A DNA stretch of 64,000 nt from the NCBI GenBank assembly GCA_019912665.1, contig JAIOIE010000008.1, positions 124,001 to 188,000 on the forward strand. The letters run 5' to 3'. Of this stretch, positions 1 through 8,320 are shown one piece after another (position 1 is the first letter of the stretch; each line of letters begins with the position of its first letter). The DNA comes from Deltaproteobacteria bacterium (GTDB lineage Bacteria > Desulfobacterota > GWC2-55-46). The position numbers and the translations under genes were made by a program. The notes under the pieces are model-generated. The model ran no database searches, was not told the DNA's origin, and worked only from the letters and a program-made list of their open reading frames with translations.

Positions 1-675
1 CGCGTAGGGGGTTATGGCCAGGAAGTCCCTGTTCTCCGAGACCACGCGCACGCCCTGCATCGTCTCCTGCCTTATTATGTCGCAAAAGACGCACCGCTCC
101 TTGAAGTTGAAGTATTCGAGCGCGCCGTCGAGCTCCTCGGCGACCCTCTTCGGGATGATGGGGAGGGCTATAAGCTGCGAGTGGCTGTGCTCCAGGGTCG
201 CGCCGGCGGCCTCGCCGTGGTTCTTGAATATGAGTATATACCGGAGGCGCTGGTCTTTTTTAAGGTCTATTATCCTGTCCCTGTACGCCCAGAGCACTTC
301 CTCGAACTGCTGCGGGGAGATGCGGGCCAGGGTGTCAGTGTGCTGCGGAGACTCTATGATTACCTCGTGGGCGCCCACGCCGCTCATCTTGTCGTAGACG
401 CCGTCGCCCTCCCTGTTGAGCTCGCCCTCGACCTTCAAGGCAGGGTACTTGTTCGGGACCACGCGCACGTGCCAGCCGGAGGAGTTGGGCGTCCCCCCGT
501 TCTTCCTGTACGCGAGCACCTCGGACGGGGTCTTCGGTTCATTGCCAGGGCAGAAAGGGCAGAAGCCGGCCTTAAGCGTGGGCTGAGTGAACTCGAACTC
601 CGACGGGCGCTTTCCGCGCTCGGTCGAGATGATGACCCATCTTCCGACAATCGGGTCTTTTCTTAGTTCTGGCAT
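1..675 (-). CDS. galT: Galactose-1-phosphate uridylyltransferase, N-terminal part (cut by window edge)
   Basis: The reading frame opens with ATG at 675 and runs without a stop off the left edge, giving 225 residues of a family whose members are usually about 330-350 long. Translation begins MPELRKDPIVGRWVIIS, has a CPFCPGNE zinc-type motif near residue 40 and the histidine-triad-like motif HSHSQLIALPI near residue 180, the catalytic HxH region of GalT. A second Cys pair (CVFCD) follows. The family transfers UMP between UDP-glucose and galactose-1-phosphate in the Leloir pathway; homologues also act as ADP-glucose phosphorylases, so the exact nucleotide sugar is not fixed. A GGGG tract just upstream may serve as ribosome-binding site. 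The missing C-terminus lies outside the window. Confidence 0.88.
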   Translation of the reverse strand, partial: MPELRKDPIVGRWVIISTERGKRPSEFEFTQPTLKAGFCPFCPGNEPKTPSEVLAYRKNGGTPNSSGWHVRVVPNKYPALKVEGELNREGDGVYDKMSGVGAHEVIIESPQHTDTLARISPQQFEEVLWAYRDRIIDLKKDQRLRYILIFKNHGEAAGATLEHSHSQLIALPIIPKRVAEELDGALEYFNFKERCVFCDIIRQETMQGVRVVSENRDFLAITPYA

Positions 676-760
676 TATTTTTCCCCGCAGAAAAAGAGGC
701 GATTGGAGGAGGTGAGCGGGAACTGGAGCTAAAGGGATCGAGGAGAGCCGGTTTTCCTAG

Positions 761-1123
761 CTAAGCATTTCTCGCCTTTTCGAATTCTTCTTCTTCCTTC
801 TTGCATTCTATGCAGCAGGTGGTGACCGGTCTTGCCTCGAGCCTCTTCTCCGATATGTCCTCGCCGCAGAGTTCGCAGACGCCGTAAGTGCCGTCGTCTA
901 TCCTCTTGAGAGCCTCCTTGATTTTGGTTATGAGCTTTCTTTCCCTGTCCTTGACGCGAAGCAGGAAGTTCCTGTCCGTCTCAAGGGAGGCGCGGTCCGT
1001 GGGGTCGGGGAAGTTCTCTTCCTTCCCGCTCATCCCTGAAACGGTCTTTTCCGCCTCGCTCAAGAGCTCTTCGAGTTTTTCATTGAGGAGGATCTTGAAG
1101 TACTCGAGCCTGTCCCTTTCCAT
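761..1123 (-). CDS. dksA: DksA/TraR-family zinc-finger transcription factor
   Basis: A 120-residue protein with an N-terminal coiled-coil region, the acidic tip DPTDRASLE that matches the DxxDxA signature of DksA, and a C-terminal four-cysteine zinc finger (CELC followed 17 residues later by CIEC). DksA-type proteins enter the RNA polymerase secondary channel and, with ppGpp, change initiation at rRNA and amino-acid promoters. It is shorter than E. coli DksA (151) and closer to the short DksA/YbiI-like forms. The frame can start two codons earlier at a TTG; I chose the first ATG. An AGGAGG lies about 24 bases upstream, rather far, so the start is uncertain. It is followed on the same strand by galT. 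Confidence 0.85.
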   Translation of the reverse strand: MERDRLEYFKILLNEKLEELLSEAEKTVSGMSGKEENFPDPTDRASLETDRNFLLRVKDRERKLITKIKEALKRIDDGTYGVCELCGEDISEKRLEARPVTTCCIECKKEEEEFEKARNA

Positions 1124-1238
1124 AATCAAAGAGTATATCCGAAAAGGCCTCCTGATGTAAATAGTAATCTATGTTCTTTATTTTCGCCGCGTTTCACGCG
1201 GACCTGACCTTATGAACATGGGAAAGAGACGAGGCGCG

Positions 1239-1721
1239 CTAAGGCTCTCCCTCGCGCATGTAGTCGCCGCTCTTGCCGCCGGTCTTCCTTACAAGCCTTA
1301 TATCGGTAAGCTCCATGCCCTTATCGGCGGCCTTGCACATGTCGTATATGGTAAGGGCCGCGACCGAAACGGCCGTAAGGGCCTCCATCTCGACGCCGGT
1401 CCTCGATGCCACCCTGGCGGTCGCCGTTATGTCGATTCCGGGCGGGTCCATGACGGGCTCGAACTCCACCTCCACGCTCGTCACGTTCAGCGGATGGCAG
1501 AGCGGTATGAGCTCGCCCGTCCTCTTGGCGGCCATTATACCGGCGACCCTTGCGACGCCGAGGACGTCCCCTTTTTTCATCTCGTTCGCGAGGACGAGGT
1601 CCAGGGTCTCCCTTTTCATAAGGACCCTCCCCTTTGCCATCGCGACCCTTTCGGTCACGTCCTTGGCCGTCACGTCTACCATGCGCGCCTTGCCGCGCCC
1701 GTCTATATGGGTAAGAGCCAT
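1239..1721 (-). CDS. moaC: Cyclic pyranopterin monophosphate synthase MoaC
   Basis: The 160-residue length is typical of MoaC. The protein carries the family signature around [18 protein letters not shown] and the catalytic Asp/Lys region in [11 protein letters not shown]. MoaC converts the GTP-derived intermediate made by MoaA into cyclic pyranopterin monophosphate, the first stable precursor of molybdenum cofactor, in the cytoplasm as a hexamer. A clear AGGAGGG precedes the ATG by about six bases. No other molybdenum-cofactor gene is near; the neighbours on the same strand are a periplasmic protein and dksA, so this is a scattered pathway gene. Confidence 0.95.
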   Translation of the reverse strand: MALTHIDGRGKARMVDVTAKDVTERVAMAKGRVLMKRETLDLVLANEMKKGDVLGVARVAGIMAAKRTGELIPLCHPLNVTSVEVEFEPVMDPPGIDITATARVASRTGVEMEALTAVSVAALTIYDMCKAADKGMELTDIRLVRKTGGKSGDYMREGEP

Positions 1722-1773
1722 CTAAAGCCCTCCTTTACGCAATAAAGCCTCAGGCTGCCGGGAACCGGCGCCC

Positions 1774-3348
1774 TCAGTTGCCCGCCTCCACGATGCGGCC
1801 GTTCTCCACTGTGAGGATGAAGAGCCTCTTTTCGGCCTCCCTCCTCGGATTAAAGGAAATGGCGCCTGTCGCGCCCCTGAACTCCCTGAGTCCCTTGAGC
1901 CTGTCCCTCACGTCCTCCCTGCCGTAGCCCGGGCCGGAGCCCGTGACGGCATGAAGGAGCATCCGGGCGGAGTCGAAGGCATGGGCCGAGAGTATGCCGG
2001 GGCTCTTCCCGAAGGTCGCGCCGTACTCGCGCGCGAACTCCTCGGTCCCGCTCCTCCTGCTCATGGCATAGAACCCGTCCACGAAGACCGCGCCCTCGAC
2101 GTTTTTACCGGCAAGTTCCACAAGCCTCGGCGAGTTCCAGCCGTTCGAGCCGAGGAGCTTAACGTCCTTGATGCTGAAATATTCGAGGTAAGGCGCGATT
2201 AGCGCGGCCTGCTCATGCGAATCGGGTATGAAGAGCGCGTCCACCCGGATAGTCGGCTCGAACTCCCTGATAACGCGCCTCCCCTCCTTACGCTCCTTCG
2301 ACTGCACGCCGAATATCCTTTTGACGGTGTCGGTGAAATCCGCGGTGCCGTGCGGGTAAGCGGCCTTCCTTACGACCGTGCCGCCGTTCTCCTTTACCGC
2401 CATCTCGAAATGCCTGGCAAGCTCGGTGCCATAGGAGTTCTGTGGATGAAGCACGGCGAAACGCCTGGCGCCCAGCTCCTTTGACGCGTACGAAGCGAGC
2501 GCGCGCGCCTGGTCCTCGGGGGTAAGGAAGTTCCTGAAGACGTAGTCGCCGGCGTCGGTGACCCCCTCCCTCTGGGAAAGTGTGATGACCGGGAGCTTGT
2601 GCATCTGGGCTTGCCTTGCGACATCGAGCGCGTTCGAACTCAGGAGCGGCCCTATGATGCCAAGCACCCTTCCGTTGGAAGCGAGCTCCTGGACGGCCCC
2701 GGATATCGAGGCAGGGTCCGAGACGTCCTTTACTATAACCTCAACCTGCCGGGCCCTCGGGCCGAATATGCCGGTTGCAAGGAGGATGCCCGAGAGCGCG
2801 TCCTCGCCGAATGAGGCATAGTCGCCGCTTAAGGGGAGGAGCACCCCTATTGCCGGGAGGTTCGAAGGGACGGTTATGCCGAAGGAGGCCTTCTCTATCT
2901 CGGAGAGGAACCTTGCGGCCTTGGCGCGCTGCGCGATGGAAGCGTCCCTGTCCCCCTTGACCGCCTCGAAGGCCTCCCTGGCCTGGTCGAGCCTGCCGGT
3001 CCTGTACTCGAGGAGGCCGAGCTCTATCCAGGCCTCGTGCCTGAATTTGCTGGCCGGGAAATTGAAAAGGAGAAGGCGATACGTCTCCGCCGCCTTGGGG
3101 AGCTCTTTCCTGTCCCTGTAAATGCGGCCGAGCCTGAGGAGCGCCTCGTCCATGTAGTCCGACCGGGGGTTCGAGTCCACATAGCCCTCGAGTTTCCTGA
3201 CCGTCTCGGCGTCCGCTCCCTTCAAATCGAGCTCCTCGAATATGACCAGGAGGTCGTCGCTCTTTGCCTTGTCGCTGAACCAGAAGGCGTCGGCCGCGGG
3301 GGCCGAAAGGAGGAGGATCGCCAGTAGGGCTATGACTGCTTTTCTCAT
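1774..3348 (-). CDS. LpoA-like periplasmic protein: TPR segment plus type 1 periplasmic-binding domain
   Basis: A 524-residue exported protein. Residues 1-21 form a signal peptide with an Ala-x-Ala cleavage site. Residues about 30-160 contain TPR-like helices ([26 protein letters not shown] style). From about residue 165 a Leu/Ile/Val-binding-protein fold follows ([22 protein letters not shown], later [11 protein letters not shown]). The TPR plus Peripla_BP_6 layout is that of LpoA/YraM, an activator of penicillin-binding protein 1A, but similar binding domains also serve amino-acid ABC transporters. No permease or ATPase genes are adjacent, which favours an envelope or cell-wall role. The ATG overlaps the dnaJ stop by four bases, so the two genes are likely cotranscribed. 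No lipobox is visible. Confidence 0.75.
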   Translation of the reverse strand: MRKAVIALLAILLLSAPAADAFWFSDKAKSDDLLVIFEELDLKGADAETVRKLEGYVDSNPRSDYMDEALLRLGRIYRDRKELPKAAETYRLLLFNFPASKFRHEAWIELGLLEYRTGRLDQAREAFEAVKGDRDASIAQRAKAARFLSEIEKASFGITVPSNLPAIGVLLPLSGDYASFGEDALSGILLATGIFGPRARQVEVIVKDVSDPASISGAVQELASNGRVLGIIGPLLSSNALDVARQAQMHKLPVITLSQREGVTDAGDYVFRNFLTPEDQARALASYASKELGARRFAVLHPQNSYGTELARHFEMAVKENGGTVVRKAAYPHGTADFTDTVKRIFGVQSKERKEGRRVIREFEPTIRVDALFIPDSHEQAALIAPYLEYFSIKDVKLLGSNGWNSPRLVELAGKNVEGAVFVDGFYAMSRRSGTEEFAREYGATFGKSPGILSAHAFDSARMLLHAVTGSGPGYGREDVRDRLKGLREFRGATGAISFNPRREAEKRLFILTVENGRIVEAGN

Positions 3349-4454
3349 TCGAAGATTTCCTTGACCTTTGAGAAGAAGTTCTTCCTTAGCGGCGTCGTAT
3401 CCTCGCCGCTTATCTCTGCGAACTCCTGAAGGAGCTCCTTCTGCCTCTTGTTGAGCTTGGTGGGGGTTTCAAGTTTTATAATGACCTGCTCGTCGCCGCG
3501 CCTGCCCGTATGCACCGAGGCGATGCCCTTGCCGGGGAGCCTGAATACCTTCCCGGACTGGGTGCCCGCAGGGACCTTGAGCTTGGCAGGGCCCTCTATC
3601 GTCGGCACCTCTATCTCGGCGCCGAGCGCGGCCTGGCTGAAGCTTATCGGCACCTCGCAGATTACGTCGTCCTTCTCGCGCCTGAATATCGGGTGCGGCC
3701 GGACCGTGATGAAGATATAGAGGTCCCCGGACGGGCCGTTCCTGTCTCCGTACTCGCCCTCGCCAGCGAGCCTTAGCCTCGATCCGCTATCGACCCCGCC
3801 CGGTATTTTTACAGTGAGCGGCGTAACCGATCTCGTCTTGCCGCTCCCCCTGCACTCGGTGCAGGGGTCCTTTATGACGCTCCCCTGCCCCTGGCATGCC
3901 GGACAGGTCCGGGCTATGCTGAAAAAGCCCTGCTGGAACCTGACCTGCCCCGCCCCTCCGCAAGTCGAGCAGGTCACCGGATGAGTGCCTGGCTTTGCGC
4001 CGCTCCCTGAGCAGACCGAACAGGCGACCGTCCGCTCTACCTTTACGGCCTTTTCGGTCCCGAAGGCCGCCTCGTCAAAGCTTATCTCGAGGTCGAATCG
4101 AAGGTCGGCGCCCCGCTCGGGGCCCGGCCTCCTCCTTCCGCCGCCGCCGAAGAAGTCCGAGAAGACCTCGCCGAATATGTCCTGGAAGTCCGCTCCGAAG
4201 CCGCCGGGCGCGCCTCCCCCGAAGCCCGCGCCCGAGCCCGCGTATCCGAACCTGTCGTAATTGGCCCTTTTCTGCGGGTCCTTGAGCGTCTCGTAGGCCT
4301 CGTTTATGAGCTTGAACTTGTCCTCTTTTTCCTTGTCCCCGGCGTGCTTGTCAGGGTGGTACTGGTGCGCGAGCTTCCGGTACGCCTTCTTTATCTCGTC
4401 AACGGTCGCGTCCCTGGAAACGCCGAGTATCTTGTAAAAATCCTTTTCGTCCAT
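3345..4454 (-). CDS. dnaJ: Chaperone DnaJ (type I Hsp40)
   Basis: The 369-residue protein has the full type I layout. A J domain at residues 1-70 carries the HPD tripeptide ([10 protein letters not shown]). A Gly/Phe-rich linker follows at about 75-110. Four CxxCxGxG zinc motifs ([32 protein letters not shown]) lie at about 145-215, and then the C-terminal substrate-binding domains. DnaJ stimulates the ATPase of DnaK and delivers unfolded clients. It lies six bases downstream of grpE and overlaps the next gene by four bases. The usual dnaK partner is absent between grpE and dnaJ here. Confidence 0.97.
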   Translation of the reverse strand: MDEKDFYKILGVSRDATVDEIKKAYRKLAHQYHPDKHAGDKEKEDKFKLINEAYETLKDPQKRANYDRFGYAGSGAGFGGGAPGGFGADFQDIFGEVFSDFFGGGGRRRPGPERGADLRFDLEISFDEAAFGTEKAVKVERTVACSVCSGSGAKPGTHPVTCSTCGGAGQVRFQQGFFSIARTCPACQGQGSVIKDPCTECRGSGKTRSVTPLTVKIPGGVDSGSRLRLAGEGEYGDRNGPSGDLYIFITVRPHPIFRREKDDVICEVPISFSQAALGAEIEVPTIEGPAKLKVPAGTQSGKVFRLPGKGIASVHTGRRGDEQVIIKLETPTKLNKRQKELLQEFAEISGEDTTPLRKNFFSKVKEIFE

Positions 4455-4460
4455 CGTCTT

Positions 4461-5030
4461 TTATGAGCCGGCCGGGCGCCTGGAAACGGCCACCATGGCC
4501 GGCCTCAAGAGCCTCCCTTTCAGAAGATAGCCCTTCTGGAACTCCTTCACCACTGTCCCGGGCTCCGCCTTCTCGGTCTCCTCCTCGGATATCGCGTGAT
4601 GTACCGCAGGGTCGAACTTCTCCCCTGCCGCCTTTATCTCATCGAGCCCGAATTTCTTAAGTGCTCCGTAGACCTGGTCGACGGTGAGCTTAACTCCCTG
4701 CCTAAGCGATTCAACGCTCCCGTCGCCGTTCGCGTGGGCAAGGGCCCTCTCGAAATTATCGATTATCGGCAGTATCTCCTCTATGAGGCTCCCGTTTGCG
4801 AAGCTTATTGCCTCGGACTTCTCCTTCTCTGCCCTTTTCTTGTAGTTCTCGAGCTCTGCCAGGGCCCTCAGGTACTTGTCATGGTTCCCCGAGGCCTCCA
4901 GGGACTTGGCCGAGAGCTGCTCGCTTAAGCGCCGTATCTCCTCTTCCGGTGTCTCGGCAATCGGCGCGCCTTCCTCCGCCGCCCCGCCCTCATTCCGGGC
5001 CTCTTTTTCCAACCCTTCGTCCCTGTCCAT
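4461..5030 (-). CDS. grpE: Nucleotide exchange factor GrpE
   Basis: A 189-residue GrpE with an acidic N-terminal stretch, a long coiled coil (residues about 40-100, including LENYKKRAEKEK) and the C-terminal beta domain containing FDPAVHHAI and GYLLKGRLLRPAMV. GrpE releases ADP from DnaK and acts as a thermosensor. The frame is open for 33 further codons upstream, but the ATG at 5030 is preceded by AAGGGA and gives the normal GrpE length, whereas the extension lacks similarity to the family. It sits between hrcA and dnaJ in a heat-shock operon. Confidence 0.95.
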   Translation of the reverse strand: MDRDEGLEKEARNEGGAAEEGAPIAETPEEEIRRLSEQLSAKSLEASGNHDKYLRALAELENYKKRAEKEKSEAISFANGSLIEEILPIIDNFERALAHANGDGSVESLRQGVKLTVDQVYGALKKFGLDEIKAAGEKFDPAVHHAISEEETEKAEPGTVVKEFQKGYLLKGRLLRPAMVAVSRRPAGS

Positions 5031-5203
5031 CACAATCCCTTTTCTTATTTTTTTTCGTCTAAGGGGGCGGCAAAAAACATCCCGCCCGGAATCAGAATAA
5101 AATTTAGGGCCGCGCGCCCGGGAAATCAACCCCGGAGGCGCGACCCTGAGACAAAAGCATCATTGGCAACTTTAAAGATCAGAGTTTTTCCAGGAGCCCC
5201 GGG

Positions 5204-6229
5204 CTAAAGGACCTTCGTAAGGAGCCCGGAGGCGTAGTCCACCAGGGGTATTATCCTGGAGTAGTCCATGCGGACCGGGCCGACCACGCCGAGCGTGCCG
5301 AGCGCTTCCCTTCTGCCGTAGGGGGCTGTAACGAAGCCCAGGCCCTCGAACTCCTCGACCGCGCTCTCGGAGCCGAGGTATATGCGGATGCCGCTCTCGT
5401 CAAGGCTCTTGTCCAGAAGCTTTATAAGGAGGCTCTTCTCCTCGAATGCCGAAAATATCTTCTTCATCCTTTCGATGTCGTCCCTGAATTCCGGCTGCTC
5501 GATGATATTGATCTTGCCTTCGACTACTATGTCGTCCTCCCCGGCCCTGCCGCTGTCTTCGAGCGCCTCGGCCCCGAGCCGCAGGGCCTTCAGGAGGAGC
5601 TCGTCATAGAGGTTCTTGTCCCTCTGCATCTCTTCGATTATCCGGGCCCGGAGGCCCTTGAGGGTAAGCCCGCCGGCAAAGGAGTTCAGGTAATTGGATA
5701 TCCTCTCAAGCTCGAGCTTCGCTATCCCTTCCATGCGGACAATCTTGCTCTCGACCTGCCCGTGCCTTGAGACCAGGAGCACTATCACCCCTGATGCGTC
5801 TATGGGTAGGAGGCTTATGTGCTTTATTACGAAGCTCTCCCTCCTCGGTATGAACATGAGCCCCGCGCAGCTGGTTATGGACGAGAGGGCCTTGGCGGTA
5901 TCCGAGAGCATCTCGTCGAGGCTCGCCGCCCGCTCGCAACTCTTCTTCAGGAGGTCCTTGTCCTCCTTCTCCGGTTCCCGGAGCTCCCGCATGCCGTCGA
6001 TATAGAACCTGAAGCTCTTTTCCGTGGGTATCCTGCCCGCTGAAGTGTGCGGCTGCCTCAAATACCCGTGGACCTCGAGCTCGGCCATGATGTTCCTTAT
6101 GGTGGCCGGGCTTATGCCGAGGGAATAGTTCGTGGATATGGCCTTGGAGCTTACCGGCTCCGCGGTCCGTATGAAATCCTGTATTATCGCCCTCAGGACG
6201 TTGCTGGTGCGCTCTGAAAATCCCTGCAT
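5204..6229 (-). CDS. hrcA: Heat-inducible transcription repressor HrcA
   Basis: A 341-residue protein with an N-terminal winged-helix domain (VLRAIIQDFIRTAEPVSSKA and the ISPATIRNIMAELE recognition region), then the GAF-like and inserted domains typical of HrcA, ending in GPVRMDYSRIIPLVDYAS, the conserved HrcA C-terminus. HrcA represses groE and dnaK operons by binding CIRCE and is kept active by GroEL. The start chosen at 6229 has an AAGAGGGG five bases upstream; an in-frame ATG lies 13 codons earlier without a ribosome-binding site. It is the first gene of hrcA-grpE-dnaJ. I found no CIRCE inverted repeat upstream. Confidence 0.95.
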   Translation of the reverse strand: MQGFSERTSNVLRAIIQDFIRTAEPVSSKAISTNYSLGISPATIRNIMAELEVHGYLRQPHTSAGRIPTEKSFRFYIDGMRELREPEKEDKDLLKKSCERAASLDEMLSDTAKALSSITSCAGLMFIPRRESFVIKHISLLPIDASGVIVLLVSRHGQVESKIVRMEGIAKLELERISNYLNSFAGGLTLKGLRARIIEEMQRDKNLYDELLLKALRLGAEALEDSGRAGEDDIVVEGKINIIEQPEFRDDIERMKKIFSAFEEKSLLIKLLDKSLDESGIRIYLGSESAVEEFEGLGFVTAPYGRREALGTLGVVGPVRMDYSRIIPLVDYASGLLTKVL

Positions 6230-6291
6230 GACGGCCCCTCTTGGAACCTTTAAAGCCTTGCCGGACACCGCAATTTGCCCGCGCTATTTCA

Positions 6292-6320
6292 ATTATATAC
6301 GATTCCCCCGAATAGCCCAA
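6292..6320 (-). promoter_or_regulatory. Sigma-70-type promoter for hrcA-grpE-dnaJ
   Basis: On the minus strand, TTGGGC (6320-6315) is separated by 17 bases from a perfect TATAAT (6297-6292). A start about seven bases later would leave a leader of roughly 55 bases before the hrcA ATG at 6229. No CIRCE element (TTAGCACTC-N9-GAGTGCTAA) was found in the leader or over the promoter, so HrcA autoregulation through the standard operator is not supported here. Confidence 0.6.
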
Positions 6321-6488
6321 CAAAAATAACAGCCGCTAAAATGCTTGTCAAGTGAGAAGGGCGTGGTGCGCGGCCATTGTGCAGACCCGTCGAACGTACC
6401 GGAACTGAAAGGCCGAAAAAGCCTTTCACGAGCGTGCATGAATTCCAACGCATTGGCGTTCTTTCCTGCCGAAAAAAAAGGGGGGGGG

Positions 6489-6536
6489 CAGGCCCCGCGC
6501 CCTTTTTGGTTCAGGGGGGTGTGGGCGCGGGGCCTG
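6489..6536 (-). terminator. Strong 14-bp hairpin downstream of the small secreted protein gene
   Basis: CAGGCCCCGCGCCC (6489-6502) and its exact complement GGGCGCGGGGCCTG (6523-6536) form a 14-bp stem with a 20-base loop. Read on the minus strand the stem is followed by nine C and then a run of T (plus-strand A run at about 6471-6480). It lies about 80 bases past the stop of the minus-strand gene 6615-7052, the usual place for a terminator. The C run between stem and T tract is unusual. The rest of 6230-6614 holds only the hrcA promoter and no gene I can support. Confidence 0.55.
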
Positions 6537-6614
6537 TGAGGGTGTTCTGAAGATCTGGAGCCGTCGTCAGCTCAGGCAATGGGGTTTTGGAGGACGGTTC
6601 AAATAAGCTGGGCC

Positions 6615-7052
6615 CTACCTTACCCACCTGGTGATGGGCGGGGGAACAGGCTTTTCTCCGAGTACTGTTATCTCAAGCTCGCAAGCGTTGCAGGCATTCA
6701 CCCTGACTTCCATGTTGTTTTCGGGAAGGAGCACAACGTCGTAATCAAGGGTCTCGACGGTGTTGTTGAAGTCGCTCCTGTCGGCCACGCCTCCGCCGTT
6801 GAGATCAATTGCCGCGCTGCTGACCCTGGACTTCCTGCCGGAATCGCCGCCGTTCCTGACGATAACTTTTCCGTTTCCTGGGACCGGTGCGGTAAATACG
6901 AAATTGGCCTCTTTAGTGCCGCTCTTCGCGTCTTTATTTGTCTTCGCCACATAGACGGGACCATAGATCGTGACAAGCTCCGCGCTGGCGACCACGGGAG
7001 CTCCGAACAGGAACAGGGTTGAGAGGGCTAAAAACCGGCTAAATCTTTTCAT
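6615..7052 (-). CDS. Small secreted protein of unknown function
   Basis: A 145-residue protein with a clear signal peptide (residues 1-24, hydrophobic core FLALSTLFLFGAPVVASA with Ala-x-Ala cleavage before ELVTIYG). The mature part is about 120 residues, predicted mostly beta, with a CNACE cysteine pair near the C-terminus and a proline-rich end. AAGGAGG lies eleven bases before the ATG. I do not recognise a family. It may be an extracytoplasmic beta-sandwich domain of about 120 residues. Its own terminator-like hairpin downstream suggests a single-gene transcript. Confidence 0.7.
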   Translation of the reverse strand: MKRFSRFLALSTLFLFGAPVVASAELVTIYGPVYVAKTNKDAKSGTKEANFVFTAPVPGNGKVIVRNGGDSGRKSRVSSAAIDLNGGGVADRSDFNNTVETLDYDVVLLPENNMEVRVNACNACELEITVLGEKPVPPPITRWVR

Positions 7053-7327
7053 GGCCCATCTATCCTCCTTTGCTTTTTATGACACGTCCTTGTTATATCA
7101 CCGAATTCCGCAACCGGCAGTGACATGGGTCACAAAAAAAGTAATAAACTCAAGAGGCGATTAAGAGCCTTTTCGTGCCAACTACTTGAAATTCAACGTT
7201 TTTCATAGAACAAAAACCATCCGCATTAAAACCGGCGTAGACTCCCTGTTTTTGCATGCGATAGAATAAGAAGTGGCAAGGGGCGTATCGCCCTTCACCA
7301 AGACCGCGCCTGGAAAGGACAAAACCA

Positions 7328-8197
7328 TTGCCGTTTACTCCGCCCAAATACCCGGAATTCCGCGAATTGACCCCGGACTCCAGGGACTTCCTGCACCAGG
7401 CCCTCAGGGGCCTTGAGCCGGAAATCTCGGAATTCACCTTCGCGAACCTCTATCTTTTCAGGAAGGCCCACGGGTACATGCTCTCAATACTTCCGGACGG
7501 TAGCCCCGCCATCTCAGGGGAAGACGACGGGGCCGCCTTCTTCATCCTCCCTGCCGGCCTCCCCCCGATTGAGCTCCTTACGGATCTTTTCCAGAGGTTC
7601 GTCTCCATGAAGTGCGTAACCGAAGAACGTGCGAAAGAGCTCTCGGCGCTGGGCTTCAGTGTCGCCGAGGACAGGGACAATTTCGACTACCTCTACTCGC
7701 GAGAAGAGCTTTCAAAGCTTGCGGGCCGGAGATACCACAGGAAAAAGAACCTGGTGAACTATTTTACGGGGAGATACAGGTACGAGGCCAGGCCTCTTCT
7801 TCCCGAGCACAGGAAAGACGCGCTTCGGGTATTGGATGAGTGGCGTGCTGGCGAGGCCGGGCCGGGCGATTACGAAGCGGCAAAGGAAGGGCTCGAACTC
7901 TCGGAGGAGCTCGGGCTATGCGGCGGGATATACTTCGTCGAGGCCAGGCCCGCAGCGTACACTCTCGGAGAGGAGCTCAACAGCAATACATTCGTCATCC
8001 ATTTCGAGAAAGGCGTCCCCGGCTTCAAGGGGCTTCTCCAGTTCGTAAACAGGAGCTTCGCATCGATACTCCCGGATAAGTACAGGCTCATAAACAGGGA
8101 ACAGGACCTGGGGCTCAATGGGCTACGGAAAGCAAAGACGAGCTACAGGCCAGTAGGGTTCGTTAAAAAATACAGGGCGTTCACCAAGCGGCCTTGA
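7328..8197 (+). CDS. DUF2156-domain protein (LPG-synthase C-terminal-like acyl/aminoacyltransferase fold)
   Basis: A 289-residue soluble protein matching the DUF2156 family by its opening (SEFTFANLYLFR), a central basic stretch (RYHRKKNLVNYF) and the C-terminal part ending LINREQDLGLNGLRKAKTSYRPVGFVKKY, a characteristic ending in this family. The fold is a double GNAT-like domain related to the C-terminal catalytic domain of phosphatidylglycerol lysyltransferase (MprF), but without the membrane part, so the donor and acceptor are unknown. Translation starts at TTG with GGAAAGGAC seven bases upstream. No cotranscribed partner; the next gene has its own promoter. Confidence 0.75.
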   Translation: MPFTPPKYPEFRELTPDSRDFLHQALRGLEPEISEFTFANLYLFRKAHGYMLSILPDGSPAISGEDDGAAFFILPAGLPPIELLTDLFQRFVSMKCVTEERAKELSALGFSVAEDRDNFDYLYSREELSKLAGRRYHRKKNLVNYFTGRYRYEARPLLPEHRKDALRVLDEWRAGEAGPGDYEAAKEGLELSEELGLCGGIYFVEARPAAYTLGEELNSNTFVIHFEKGVPGFKGLLQFVNRSFASILPDKYRLINREQDLGLNGLRKAKTSYRPVGFVKKYRAFTKRP

Positions 8198-8247
8198 TAA
8201 CTACAACCTCTTGATTTCAGTGGTTTTTTTGTGTTAAAAGTAAGCTA

Positions 8248-8276
8248 TTGACTTTAATCAGGGAAAATATTATCTA
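8248..8276 (+). promoter_or_regulatory. Promoter of the permease-CBS-hemW operon
   Basis: TTGACT (8248-8253) and TATCTA (8271-8276) are spaced by exactly 17 bases in an AT-rich stretch about 45 bases before the ATG at 8321. This is a good sigma-70-type match placed just after the previous gene. Confidence 0.6.
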
Positions 8277-8320
8277 TACAATCCTCTTCTCAAAAATTCC
8301 CCTATATCGGAGTCTTATTT

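Noticed and set aside
14-666. Plus-strand open frames over galT
   Set aside because: They are antisense shadows; the minus strand codes for galT with clear motifs.
6230-6345. CIRCE operator upstream of hrcA
   Set aside because: No TTAGCACTC-N9-GAGTGCTAA inverted repeat could be found; GCTAAAATGCTTGTC near 6333 is only a partial resemblance.
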